A DNA stretch of 17,634 nucleotides from Candidatus Atribacteria bacterium (GCA_003561145.1 PWXL01000105.1:1-17634); one strand, 5' to 3'; positions 1-7,080 are shown, counted from the stretch's first letter. Translations and numbers: made by a program. The notes: generated by a model from the letters alone, not told the origin.

Positions 1-227
1 CTACTGGGAGCGGATCCCTGAAAAGTGATCCCTCGGTTAAAACGAACGGGATCACCGCTTGCCAAGATCCTGTCGGGTCCATCCCGCACGATATTCAGAT
101 CGGGTTGCACGGTGCCGGTGGGAGTCGGGGTGGGAGTAGGTGTTGGGTCGGGTGTCGGGGCGCAACCTGAGAGTATCAACACGAATAACGCGACAAAAGC
201 AATAAAAGTCAAAAGAAAATTTTTCAT
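1..227 (-). CDS. Lipoprotein, N-terminal part (3' end outside window)
   Basis: The reading frame opens at an ATG (225-227) and stays open to the window edge, giving 75 codons. The protein starts with MK and a hydrophobic segment ending in a lipobox, LSGC, with the lipidated cysteine at residue 22. This predicts signal peptidase II processing and membrane anchoring. A proline-threonine linker of about 15 residues (a PTPDPTPTPT-type repeat) follows, as is common between a lipid anchor and a folded exported domain. The visible start of that domain (about residues 40-75, containing NIVRDGPDRI) is too short to assign. The start is supported by a strong Shine-Dalgarno (AGGAGGG as read on the minus strand, 234-240) six bases upstream, and by a promoter at 277-304. 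The function is unknown. The plus-strand frame across the same bases is a shadow created by the GGT/GTG-rich linker. Confidence 0.85.
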   Translation of the reverse strand, partial: MKNFLLTFIAFVALFVLILSGCAPTPDPTPTPTPTPTGTVQPDLNIVRDGPDRILASGDPVRFNRGITFQGSAPS

Positions 228-276
228 TTCAAACCCTCCTGTAAATTTATTTATATAGCTTAAACCTTACGTATTC

Positions 277-304
277 ATTATACGCCGTTATGTGGATATA
301 TCAA
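277..304 (-). promoter_or_regulatory. Sigma70-type promoter for the lipoprotein gene
   Basis: On the minus strand a -35 TTGATA (299-304) and a perfect -10 TATAAT (277-282) are separated by 16 bases. The predicted transcript start is near 270, leaving a leader of about 43 bases before the ATG at 227. The boxes are directly visible; promoter activity is inferred. Confidence 0.7.
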
Positions 305-533
305 GAGAATATTACTTCGCTTCCGGAACTGACAATTTTACTCATAACTATTACAGAAATATAGTTGGTGGAGGGAGCGTGTAGGTGGTGAGACTACACC
401 TGTGCTTTCGGTTGTTGAGGGGAATTATTTTGTCAAACAGCTGGTTAGCCTATATAATATGAAATGGCTTTCCACCGGGAATCAGCTTTTTATAGTAAGA
501 GCCCTTCATGAATTGAGCACTTCATGACGAAAA

Positions 534-547
534 AAGTGTGAACACTT
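534..547. promoter_or_regulatory. Palindrome, possible operator
   Basis: AAGTGTGAACACTT is a perfect 6+2+6 palindrome lying 17 bases upstream of the candidate -35 box at 565. That is a plausible place for a dimeric regulator of the operon starting at 709. No regulator family is recognised and no regulator gene is present in the window. Confidence 0.3.
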
Positions 548-564
548 CGTGTGATTCAGCGGGA

Positions 565-592
565 TTGTTTTCAAGCTGTTTGAGTATATAAC
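565..592 (+). promoter_or_regulatory. Candidate promoter for the activase-related operon
   Basis: TTGTTT (565-570) and TATAAC (587-592) are spaced by 16 bases. Both boxes deviate from consensus. A transcript starting near 599 would carry a leader of about 110 bases before the ATG at 709. This is the best candidate in the region, but it is weak. Confidence 0.35.
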
Positions 593-708
593 AATAGACA
601 ATATGGGCTATGTATGCGTTGCTGCTTTGCCTTCTTTTTTGTGAGGCAATTTTTATTTTTTCGCCATGTTTTGGGATTGTCTTCCCCATGCAATAAAAAG
701 GAGCGAGT

Positions 709-1707
709 ATGAAAATAGGCATTCCAAGAGGATTGCTCTTTTACCGTTTTTACTACTTGTGGAAAACTTTCCTGGAGGAACTGGGACAGGAAGTCGTGAT
801 TTCTCCACCCACCAATAAACCAATCATTCAGCGCGGGTTGACCTATGCGGTGGAAGAGATCTGCTTTCCCGCCAAGGTGTTTCTGGGTCATGCTCACTAC
901 TTGAAAGATACGGTAGATATGCTTTTTATCCCGCGCGTGGTGAGCTTCCACAAGGGAGAATATACCTGCCCGAAAATACTGGGACTCCCCGATTTGGTGC
1001 GTAATCTTTTCGATGTTCCTGCAGACCGCGTGATTGATGATGAAATAAACATGCGCGAGCGGAGCCAGGTTGGTTGGAGGCAGGGCTTTCTTGCCATAGG
1101 GCGGCGTTTTGTTACCAATGAGCGGCGTATAGCACAAGCCTTGCGTGAAGCTGAAGAAGCACACCGCCGTTACCGCCGGAGGGTCCGGGAAGGAGTATTG
1201 CCGGAAGTGATGATTGACGGCGCTCAACCCCTTCCACCCCGTCAGGAAAAAGTTTTAATGTTAGGACACACATATCTCATCAACGAGAGTTTTATCAATA
1301 TGAATATAATTCAAAAAGTCCACGAGATGGGTTTTTCCGTGATTACACCTGACATGGTAGACCCACGCAGATCCCGCCGTGCGTTGAAAGAAATTCCCAA
1401 GGCGAGTTTCTGGACCTTTTCCAATGAAATATTGGGAAGTACCTTACATATACTGCGGAGCCGGCCGGCTGAAGTGAAGGGATTTATTCATCTTGTATCC
1501 TTTGAATGCGGACCTGATTCTTTGGTTGGTGAGGTTATAGGACGTTTGTTCAGGCGTGAAAAAGACCTTCTTCCTTATCTGCGCCTGGAGATCGATGAAC
1601 ATACAGGAGAAGCTGGTTTGGTTACAAGGCTTGAGGCCTTCGTGGACATGATGCGATGGAGGTATGCTCACCGTGAAAGCTACGTTTCCCCATCTTGCTC
1701 ATCTTGA
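709..1707 (+). CDS. Acyl-CoA dehydratase activase-related protein (DUF2229 / COG3580-like)
   Basis: A 332-residue soluble protein with no signal peptide. The N-terminus (MKIGIPRGLLFYR) and the segment EEICFPAK around residues 49-56 match the pattern of the DUF2229/COG3580 family, which occurs beside or fused to BadF/HgdC-type activases. Conserved-looking cysteines are C52, C87 (YTCPK) and C267 (FECGPD). They may bind an iron-sulfur cluster, which is inference. The end (IDEHTGEAGLVTRLEAF, residues 295-311) is nearly repeated at the end of the next gene, so the two proteins share a related terminal domain. The ATG has AAGGAG five bases upstream. The stop lies inside the next gene, a 35-base overlap that implies translational coupling. 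In many clostridia the three proteins of this set form one polypeptide of roughly 1,400 residues; here they are separate. The biochemical role of the family is not established. Confidence 0.82.
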   Translation: MKIGIPRGLLFYRFYYLWKTFLEELGQEVVISPPTNKPIIQRGLTYAVEEICFPAKVFLGHAHYLKDTVDMLFIPRVVSFHKGEYTCPKILGLPDLVRNLFDVPADRVIDDEINMRERSQVGWRQGFLAIGRRFVTNERRIAQALREAEEAHRRYRRRVREGVLPEVMIDGAQPLPPRQEKVLMLGHTYLINESFINMNIIQKVHEMGFSVITPDMVDPRRSRRALKEIPKASFWTFSNEILGSTLHILRSRPAEVKGFIHLVSFECGPDSLVGEVIGRLFRREKDLLPYLRLEIDEHTGEAGLVTRLEAFVDMMRWRYAHRESYVSPSCSS

Positions 1708-2779
1708 CATAGCTTTGGGGGTGCTCTATCCCACCCTGGGAGTAGAGATTGTCCCTCCACCTCCCATATCAAAAAAAACTATAGAGATGGGAGTGAAGCT
1801 GGCACCCCAAAATGCCTGTTTCCCTCTCAAGGTGACCTTGGGAAATTTTTTAGAAGGGATCGAGCGCGGGGCTGATACCGTTTTTATGGCTGGAGGGGTG
1901 GGTCCCTGTCGATTCGGATACTATGGCCAGGTTCAGAAGATCATTATCGAGGATATGGGACATGATGTGCGTTTCATATTGCTCGACCATCCACGCTATG
2001 GCTGGAGGCAATTTCTTGATGCAATCAAGGTCATGATGGGAGGACGTTTTTCCCTGGTTCGAGCAAAAAGGGCAGTCACACTTGCCTGGCAGATTCTGCG
2101 TTTTACCGAAGAACTGGAAAATTACCGGCGTTCTCTGCGTTGCCAGGTGGAAGATAAAGCCACCCTCGATACTATGGTGGAGGAAACCCTGGACCGGTTG
2201 CGATCCGTTGAAGAAATACGGACACTGGCGAACATACGGGATGAAGCCCGCGCAAACCTGCGGGATTTTCCCCGCCGGCAAAGAGAGGGAATGATCAGGG
2301 TGGGTATTGTCGGAGAAGTCTACATCGCCCAAGAAAAAAGAATCAACTTCAACATCGACCGTTTGTTGGGAGACTTGGGAGTATACGTGCACAATTCGGT
2401 ATCGACAGTCGAATATATTCTGCATACCCTACCATTTTTTCGCTCCCGGGATAAACACGAAGCCTGGCAGCTTGCCAGGCCCTACCTCAACCGTTTTGTG
2501 GGTGGTGAAGGGATTGACTCTGTAGGCTCCACCGTTCGTTACGCTCAATGGGGTTTCGACGGAGTAGTCCACCTGTACCCTTTTACCTGTATGCCGGAAG
2601 TAGTGGCGAAGGGTATTATGAACCAGGTGGGAAAGGATTATGACCTGCCCATTTTACACCTTGCCATCGATGAGCACGCGGGAGAAGCCGGCCTGGTGAC
2701 CAGGGTGGAAGCATTTGTGGATGTTTTGGAACGCCGGGGAAAAATGGGGAGAAAAACCCTGGAGGCCATAGGAAGATGA
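1673..2779 (+). CDS. Acyl-CoA dehydratase activase-related protein (COG3581-like)
   Basis: A soluble protein of 368 residues if it starts at GTG 1673. An in-frame ATG at 1664 would add three residues, but the GGAGG at 1658-1662 leaves only one base before it. GGAGG is ten bases from the GTG, and the GTG start gives the family-like opening MKATFPHLAHLDIALG. Visible motifs are PPPISKKTIEMG, QNACFPLK (C49), GGVGPCRFGYYGQVQ (C79), YPFTCMPEVV (C306) and IDEHAGEAGLVTRVEAF near the C-terminus. The spacing of CFPLK, GPCRFGYY and TCMPE is typical of COG3581 proteins, partners of BadF-type activases whose own reaction is unknown. By inference the cysteines could hold a cluster that receives electrons from the activase. 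The gene overlaps the upstream gene by 35 bases and the downstream gene by four (ATGA), so the three are probably made in fixed ratio. Confidence 0.82.
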   Translation: MKATFPHLAHLDIALGVLYPTLGVEIVPPPPISKKTIEMGVKLAPQNACFPLKVTLGNFLEGIERGADTVFMAGGVGPCRFGYYGQVQKIIIEDMGHDVRFILLDHPRYGWRQFLDAIKVMMGGRFSLVRAKRAVTLAWQILRFTEELENYRRSLRCQVEDKATLDTMVEETLDRLRSVEEIRTLANIRDEARANLRDFPRRQREGMIRVGIVGEVYIAQEKRINFNIDRLLGDLGVYVHNSVSTVEYILHTLPFFRSRDKHEAWQLARPYLNRFVGGEGIDSVGSTVRYAQWGFDGVVHLYPFTCMPEVVAKGIMNQVGKDYDLPILHLAIDEHAGEAGLVTRVEAFVDVLERRGKMGRKTLEAIGR

Positions 2780-3795
2780 AGGTATTTTTGGGAGTAGACG
2801 TGGGGTCGGTTACCACGAAGTTCGTTCTCATAGATGAGCAAAAGAATATCCTTACCAGTTGTTATCTCAAGACCAGTGGTGATCCGATCCTCGCCATCAA
2901 GGAAGGTTTGCGGTACATAGAAAATACCGCTCCTTCAGGCGCGAAGATCCAGGCTGTGGGAACGACCGGAAGTGCCCGAAGTTTAGCAGGGGTGGTGGTG
3001 GGAGCCGATATCATCAAAAACGAGATTACAGCGCATGCAGTGGCGGCCATAACGAGAGTTCCCGCAGTACGGACGGTGTTTGAAATCGGCGGTCAGGACT
3101 CGAAACTCATTATCATCAGGGATGGGATCGTGGAGGATTTTGCAATGAACACTATTTGTGCCGCCGGTACCGGTTCTTTCCTGGAGCACCAGGCAGTACG
3201 CCTCAACGTTCCTATCGAAGAGTTTGGCAAGCTTGCATCCCAGGCCAGGCAAGGAGTCCGCATAGCGGGACGCTGTACCGTTTTTGCAGAGTCGGATATG
3301 ATCCACAAGCAACAGCTGGGTTTCGGTAAGCCCGAGATTGCCAAAGGGCTTTCAGAAGCGCTGGTGAGAAACTTTATCAATAACTTAGCCTCTGGTAAAT
3401 CAATCGAGGGTCCGATAGTATTCCAGGGGGGTGTCGCGTCAAACGAGGGGATTGTGGAAGCGTTCCGGGATTTTTACCGGCGGGAAATTGAGATCGTAGT
3501 GCCTCCCGAACATGGTGTGATGGGAGCATGGGGTGCCGGCATCCTGGCTTCTGAATACGCTCCTCAAGAGAGCTCTTTCCAGGGATTTTCGGTGGTGAAC
3601 CGCTCCTTTGAAACCCGTAGCTTCAACTGTGAGGATTGTCCCAACTCCTGTGAAGTGGTGGTGCTGCGTGAAGACGGCACGGTAAAGGCTCTATGGGGAA
3701 GCCGCTGTGGAAAATGGACACCGCAGAGTGCTCAGCAACGCTCAGCTGATACAGAGACAGGGGCTGCGGAGGTATATGGTTATGGGAGTTCATAG
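2776..3795 (+). CDS. BadF/BadG/BcrA/HgdC-type ATPase, CoA-dehydratase activase family
   Basis: A 339-residue ASKHA-fold ATPase. Phosphate loop 1 is GVDVGSVTTK (residues 6-15), loop 2 FEIGGQDSK (102-110), and the adenosine motif FQGGVASNEG (216-225). The two cysteines that hold the homodimer-bridging [4Fe-4S] cluster in HgdC-type activases are present: C128 in NTICAAGTGSFL and C167 in GRCTVF. Family members couple ATP hydrolysis to low-potential electron injection into a partner such as a 2-hydroxyacyl-CoA dehydratase or benzoyl-CoA reductase. No such catalytic subunits are encoded in this window, so the partners are presumably the two upstream proteins or a distant enzyme. The protein is longer than a minimal activase of about 260 residues. 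Its C-terminal tail has four more cysteines, C285, C288, C292 and C311. The start ATG overlaps the upstream stop (ATGA). Confidence 0.9.
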   Translation: MKVFLGVDVGSVTTKFVLIDEQKNILTSCYLKTSGDPILAIKEGLRYIENTAPSGAKIQAVGTTGSARSLAGVVVGADIIKNEITAHAVAAITRVPAVRTVFEIGGQDSKLIIIRDGIVEDFAMNTICAAGTGSFLEHQAVRLNVPIEEFGKLASQARQGVRIAGRCTVFAESDMIHKQQLGFGKPEIAKGLSEALVRNFINNLASGKSIEGPIVFQGGVASNEGIVEAFRDFYRREIEIVVPPEHGVMGAWGAGILASEYAPQESSFQGFSVVNRSFETRSFNCEDCPNSCEVVVLREDGTVKALWGSRCGKWTPQSAQQRSADTETGAAEVYGYGSS

Positions 3796-3891
3796 GGGTC
3801 TCATCCCACTGGAACACGGAGATAGGTGGAAGGCTCATGTAACCGTGCGTGTCAACCCATTGAAAAATCTTACCCAAGGTGGGTGGTCATG

Positions 3892-3916
3892 ATTGTACCT
3901 TCTTATCTGGTACAAT
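3892..3916 (+). promoter_or_regulatory. Extended -10 promoter inside an 8-bp inverted repeat
   Basis: ATTGTACC (3892-3899) and GGTACAAT (3909-3916) form a perfect inverted repeat with a 9-base spacer. The right arm with its preceding T reads TGGTACAAT, an extended -10 element. There is no good -35 box at the usual distance. The gene at 3945 follows within 30 bases, so this is the likely promoter of the membrane protein-rhomboid-msrB operon. The symmetry may be an operator or a chance consequence of two opposed -10 boxes. Confidence 0.45.
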
Positions 3917-3944
3917 AGTAAAAAAATCGGGGGGAGGAAGTGCC

Positions 3945-4667
3945 ATGGCAGTGTCAGGATTTGTTCAAGAAGAGCGGGTCAGCATGCCGGCGGCGATTCT
4001 CGCGGTGGTTTTTGTCATACTATCCGGCATCTTCGGTGTAGTGACGGGTTTTTCAGGGCTGACCGGAGAGCTTGAAGTTGCGTTGGGTTCCCTGGTGATA
4101 AGTATCATCCTTGGAATTGTGAGTGCAATCTTACAGTTTGTGGTGCTCTACCAGTGGTGTAAAGTTCTCAATACCAATATCAAAAACACCCAGCGTATAT
4201 TCAACTACATGAAAGAAAGTTTACAGGATCCCCTGCGGGGCGAGATCGGGTTTTTCGCAAACCGTATCGAGGACTTTCTCATCCCTACCTGGCTGTTCTG
4301 GACATATCTGGTATTGTATTTGGTGGGGCTTATACCTGCGGCTACCATAGTCGGGCTGATCGCATTTATCGTATTGGCGGTATTTTTATCCAAGGTATTT
4401 CAAACTACAAACAGGATAAGCGACTTGAAAGATAAACTCTATTCGTACCTTAAGGGACAAAAAGGGCTGGGTCTCGATTACTCGGTGGAACGAATTCCTC
4501 ATCGCAGTATAGGTATATTTATCCTTTTGTTTATTATTACTTTCGGTATCTACTGGGCATATATTCTCATTAAGATGTCGAGTGAAATCAATCAATACGT
4601 ACATTCTGACGAGAAAATACGGTCCGAGTTTGAGCGGTTGTATTCGGGAGAGGCGGTTAAGGCTTAG
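3945..4667 (+). CDS. Polytopic membrane protein with DUF4234-like C-terminus
   Basis: I chose ATG 3945, which has GGGGAGG (3931-3937) seven bases upstream. The open frame extends back to 3879, but those 22 extra residues are not protein-like. This gives 240 residues with hydrophobic segments near 15-37, 49-72, 113-149 (long enough for two passes) and 188-210, about five in total. The last one, HRSIGIFILLFIITFGIYWAYILIKMSSEIN, resembles the DUF4234 signature, a hydrophobic stretch with TFGIYW followed by a short amphipathic tail. The soluble stretch at about residues 73-112 lies between the second and third passes. There are no catalytic motifs, and the function is unknown. It is the first gene of an apparent operon: the rhomboid protease gene starts two bases after its stop. 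Confidence 0.75.
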   Translation: MAVSGFVQEERVSMPAAILAVVFVILSGIFGVVTGFSGLTGELEVALGSLVISIILGIVSAILQFVVLYQWCKVLNTNIKNTQRIFNYMKESLQDPLRGEIGFFANRIEDFLIPTWLFWTYLVLYLVGLIPAATIVGLIAFIVLAVFLSKVFQTTNRISDLKDKLYSYLKGQKGLGLDYSVERIPHRSIGIFILLFIITFGIYWAYILIKMSSEINQYVHSDEKIRSEFERLYSGEAVKA

Positions 4668-4669
4668 GA

Positions 4670-5590
4670 ATGGTTCTCTATATTATTGTATTAAACCTGG
4701 TGTTTTTTCTGGCCACCGTCCTAAGCGGTGGCTTTACTTTACCGAATCTTATAAGGCTGGGAGCCAAGTTCGGTCCCCTCATTGCAGCCGGCGAGTGGCA
4801 GAGGCTGCTTATCAGCATTTTCCTGCACGGGAACCTCATGCACCTCTTTTTCAATACCTATGCCCTGTATTACCTGGGGAGGCTTGCAGAGGGGGTATTT
4901 GGTTCCCGTAAATTTTTTGCAGTATATATATTCTCCGGTATCGGTGGGAGCCTGCTTTCGTACGGCTGGCACTTCGGCCGGGCCGGTGTCGGAGCAAGCG
5001 GTGCTATCTTCGGACTGGCTGGAGCGATATTCGCAAGCGGCCTCAAACACCGCAATACTTCGCTTAACCGGATGGGAATGAGTATTCTTCCATTCATCCT
5101 TATTAACCTGGTGATCGGGTTTGTTGTCCCGGCTATCGACAATGCCGCGCATATTGGGGGGTTGTTGACCGGAATGGCCATGGGGTGGCTGCTGCGGCCC
5201 GGTTCACACCCTTTCGGCTGGAAGCGAACCTTTGAAGAAGTAACAAGTTGGGCACTCATTGCTTTTGTCGCTTTCAGCATGATATCGTTTTTCGTTCCTG
5301 GAATATCCATGGGTCGGGCATCGGTTGACCAGGTAGTGGTGTTCCATAACCAGGTACAGGGGGGGATAGAGAATATGCAGGAAAATCAACTTCCCGCCTA
5401 TGCCGCGGTTGAGCGTCTGCATCCTCCCGACCGGGAGGCATCTCAACTTAAGGAACAACTTATGGATTATGTTGCAGAAGGCGGGCGTGATCCAACGCTC
5501 TTATATGGTATAGAAGAAGATTTCCTCGTATGGCGGGAAGCGGTACTGCAACGATATGAGGGTTTGATACAGGAGATACCCACACAGTAG
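4670..5590 (+). CDS. Rhomboid family intramembrane serine protease
   Basis: A 306-residue membrane protein with the full rhomboid signature. HGNLMHLFFN (residues 53-62) supplies the conserved H53, H58 and N62 of the second membrane segment. GASGAIFG (108-115) carries the nucleophile S110, and AAHIGG (159-164) carries the catalytic H161. The Ser-His dyad is complete, so an active enzyme is predicted that cleaves single-pass membrane proteins within the bilayer. About six membrane passes end near residue 210. A soluble tail of roughly 95 residues, charged and probably helical, follows and is not part of the core fold. The start lies two bases after the upstream stop with only weak AAGG at 4659-4662, so translation is probably coupled. 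Its neighbours, a membrane protein and an exported methionine sulfoxide reductase, suggest a role in envelope protein upkeep. The substrate is unknown. Confidence 0.93.
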   Translation: MVLYIIVLNLVFFLATVLSGGFTLPNLIRLGAKFGPLIAAGEWQRLLISIFLHGNLMHLFFNTYALYYLGRLAEGVFGSRKFFAVYIFSGIGGSLLSYGWHFGRAGVGASGAIFGLAGAIFASGLKHRNTSLNRMGMSILPFILINLVIGFVVPAIDNAAHIGGLLTGMAMGWLLRPGSHPFGWKRTFEEVTSWALIAFVAFSMISFFVPGISMGRASVDQVVVFHNQVQGGIENMQENQLPAYAAVERLHPPDREASQLKEQLMDYVAEGGRDPTLLYGIEEDFLVWREAVLQRYEGLIQEIPTQ

Positions 5591-5612
5591 GAGTAGAAAA
5601 GGAGTGACAGAT

Positions 5613-6182
5613 ATGAAGCATACGCGCTATACGGTTTTCACTCCCGGTATGTTTGTAGTAATCGTCACTGTCGTTGCCGCTCTCATGATTTTTCCAGCGA
5701 CGGTATACGGACGAGAAAAAGGTTCATGTATCACATTTTTGAATGAAAAAGGAGAGAAGGATATGGTTGAACTCCGAGAACGCTTGAGTGACCTCCAATA
5801 CCGGGTTACCCAGGAAGACGCCACTGAGCCTCCCTTTAACAATGAATATTGGGATCACAAGGAAGAAGGTATATACGTTGACGTGGTTTCGGGTGGGCCG
5901 CTTTTCAGTTCAGTGGATAAATATGATTCCGGAACCGGGTGGCCCAGTTTTACACGGCCGATTTATGAAGAGAACATCGTTGAAAAAAAGGATACCAGTT
6001 ACGGTATGGTGCGGACCGAAGTGAGAAGCAAGCAAGCGGATTCACACCTGGGTCATGTATTCACGGACGGTCCTCCCCCAACTGGTTTGCGGTATTGTAT
6101 CAATTCAGCGGCACTGCGTTTTATTCCCAGGGAGAAACTTGAAGAAGAAGGATATGGGGATTATCTCAGCTTGTTTGAGTAG
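5613..6182 (+). CDS. msrB: Exported peptide-methionine (R)-S-oxide reductase MsrB
   Basis: I chose ATG 5613, preceded by AAAAGGAG at 5597-5604 with eight bases between; an in-frame GTG at 5604 overlaps this ribosome site. The 189 residues begin with a basic start and a hydrophobic segment (about 12-30), predicting export or membrane anchoring. The rest is a complete MsrB domain: GIYVDVVSGGPLFSS (86-100), GTGWPSF (107-113), ADSHLGHVF (142-150) and RYCINSAALRF (160-170), with catalytic C162. The enzyme reduces methionine-R-sulfoxide in oxidised proteins. The usual zinc-binding CxxC pairs are absent, as in MsrAB-fusion-type domains. The usual recycling cysteine of GCGWPSF is a threonine here. 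The only other cysteine is C39, just after the membrane segment, so the regeneration route must differ. The gene lies 22 bases behind the rhomboid gene in the same operon. Confidence 0.93.
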   Translation: MKHTRYTVFTPGMFVVIVTVVAALMIFPATVYGREKGSCITFLNEKGEKDMVELRERLSDLQYRVTQEDATEPPFNNEYWDHKEEGIYVDVVSGGPLFSSVDKYDSGTGWPSFTRPIYEENIVEKKDTSYGMVRTEVRSKQADSHLGHVFTDGPPPTGLRYCINSAALRFIPREKLEEEGYGDYLSLFE

Positions 6183-6187
6183 GGTAG

Positions 6188-6224
6188 AAAAAAACGGGGC
6201 AGAGCCTTTGAAAGCACTGCCCCG
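6188..6224 (-). terminator. Rho-independent terminator of the DUF3298-like gene
   Basis: A perfect 8-bp stem, CGGGGCAG (6195-6202) with CTGCCCCG (6217-6224), is followed on the minus strand by seven T residues (6194-6188). It sits 44 bases past the stop of the minus-strand gene at 6269. On the plus strand there is no T run after the stem, so termination of msrB transcripts here would be weaker. Confidence 0.85.
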
Positions 6225-6268
6225 TAAGAAGAGTGCTGTGGTAAAAGGTTTTTCAAAGGTCCCTTATA

Positions 6269-7006
6269 TCAGTCCAGTGCCTGTTGTATGTCTTCCAGGC
6301 TGAGCTCAAGGGAAGCGAAAGAAACAGGAAACTCGGGTATCCCCATGACATATGGACCGAGTTCATAGAGGCCGAAATATACCACGAGATTTCCGTTTTC
6401 CAGGTAAAAATTCTGGTTATCCGCAATTCCCTCAAATTCCTCAGCCGCGTCAGGGAAAAACCGTTCATCATCTTCCTGTAACTGGCGTTTTATTTCATTG
6501 TTTATAAGAGCTATTTGCTGGTTGTCCAAAAAATCTTTCAGTTGAAAGAGATCACCACCCCGGAGGTCGAAATTATAGGAACGTATCTCCGTCATTCCAT
6601 GTGCTCCACCGGTAAATTGGTAGTATGTTACCGGTATACTCAGAATGCCTCCCTGGTTGAAGGTTACCTCGAATTCTGTGTATGCAACAAAAGCATGAGG
6701 TTCGAAATCATACTCTTCGGCGTCTTTCGCATATTCAGGATACCCTGAGCGTACCTCTTCAACAAAATTGGTGGCATCGTCATCGAACATGGTGTTAATG
6801 AGTTCCTGGATGTCTTCATTGACTATATTTTTGAGTACCGGTATTTCGAGCTCCACCTGTATTTCGTCTGTTTGGTAGAAGACGTTTCTGGTTTCGACCT
6901 CAACGGGATCATGGGTGTTTAGATTTTGCGCGATAGCAATACAAGATATAAAAACAACAAAAATACCAATACATCCTATGGACAACAAACGAGAGAGATA
7001 TTTCAT
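6269..7006 (-). CDS. Secreted DUF3298/DUF4163-type (RsiV-like) protein
   Basis: A 245-residue protein with a signal peptide (residues 1 to about 26, ending AIA before QN). The mature part matches the DUF4163-DUF3298 pair found in RsiV, the lysozyme-sensing anti-sigma factor, and in the N-terminal half of the deacetylase PdaC. YYQFTGGAHGM (128-138) is the most conserved motif, followed by YNFDLRGGDLFQLKDFL and the strand-rich end NFYLENGNLVVYFGLYELGPYVMGIPEFPVSF in 199-230. There is no anti-sigma domain or catalytic domain, so this is a stand-alone exported sensor or ligand-binding domain; its ligand is unknown. The ATG has AGGAGG about seven bases upstream. The gene is convergent with msrB, ends in a clear terminator, and appears to be monocistronic or to receive readthrough from the GNAT gene upstream. 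Confidence 0.82.
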   Translation of the reverse strand: MKYLSRLLSIGCIGIFVVFISCIAIAQNLNTHDPVEVETRNVFYQTDEIQVELEIPVLKNIVNEDIQELINTMFDDDATNFVEEVRSGYPEYAKDAEEYDFEPHAFVAYTEFEVTFNQGGILSIPVTYYQFTGGAHGMTEIRSYNFDLRGGDLFQLKDFLDNQQIALINNEIKRQLQEDDERFFPDAAEEFEGIADNQNFYLENGNLVVYFGLYELGPYVMGIPEFPVSFASLELSLEDIQQALD

Positions 7007-7060
7007 GGGAGCCTCCTTTTATCCATTGTAAAAGATATAATCGGCATAGTAGGGAAAAAG

Positions 7061-7080
7061 TTCAGGGAACTTCAGGGAAC
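7061..7080. repeat. Tandem 10-bp repeat in the leader of the DUF3298-like gene
   Basis: TTCAGGGAAC occurs twice in tandem (7061-7070 and 7071-7080), and a third degenerate unit begins TTCA at 7081. With the flanking G at 7060, the first unit is GTTC-AGG-GAAC, itself an inverted repeat. The repeats lie between the candidate -10 box and the ATG of the minus-strand gene, so they could be a regulatory site or leader structure. Confidence 0.4.

Larger units (their letters stand above)
228..708. other. Divergent intergenic region
   Basis: These 481 bases separate the minus-strand lipoprotein gene from the plus-strand activase-related operon. I see no credible gene here. The region holds the lipoprotein promoter (277-304), a 6-bp inverted repeat (GTGTAG 379-384 / CTACAC 394-399), two direct copies of CTTCATGA (504-511 and 520-527), a 14-base palindrome (534-547) and a weak plus-strand promoter candidate (565-592). 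The downstream gene has its Shine-Dalgarno AAGGAG at 698-703. Confidence 0.6.

Noticed and set aside
25..258. Plus-strand frame with VGVGVGVG repeats
   Set aside because: It is the complement of the proline-threonine linker of the minus-strand lipoprotein, which has a lipobox, ribosome site and promoter.
571..1227. Minus-strand open frame of 218 codons over the first activase-related gene
   Set aside because: It overlaps a gene with clear family motifs and good coupling, and has no ribosome site or recognisable domain.
1850..2425. Minus-strand open frame of 191 codons over the COG3581-like gene
   Set aside because: Antisense shadow of a supported gene; the translation has no recognisable features.
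709..3795. A complete 2-hydroxyacyl-CoA dehydratase or benzoyl-CoA reductase operon
   Set aside because: Only the activase and the two DUF2229/COG3581-type proteins are present; no HgdA/HgdB- or BcrB/BcrC-like catalytic subunits are encoded in the window.
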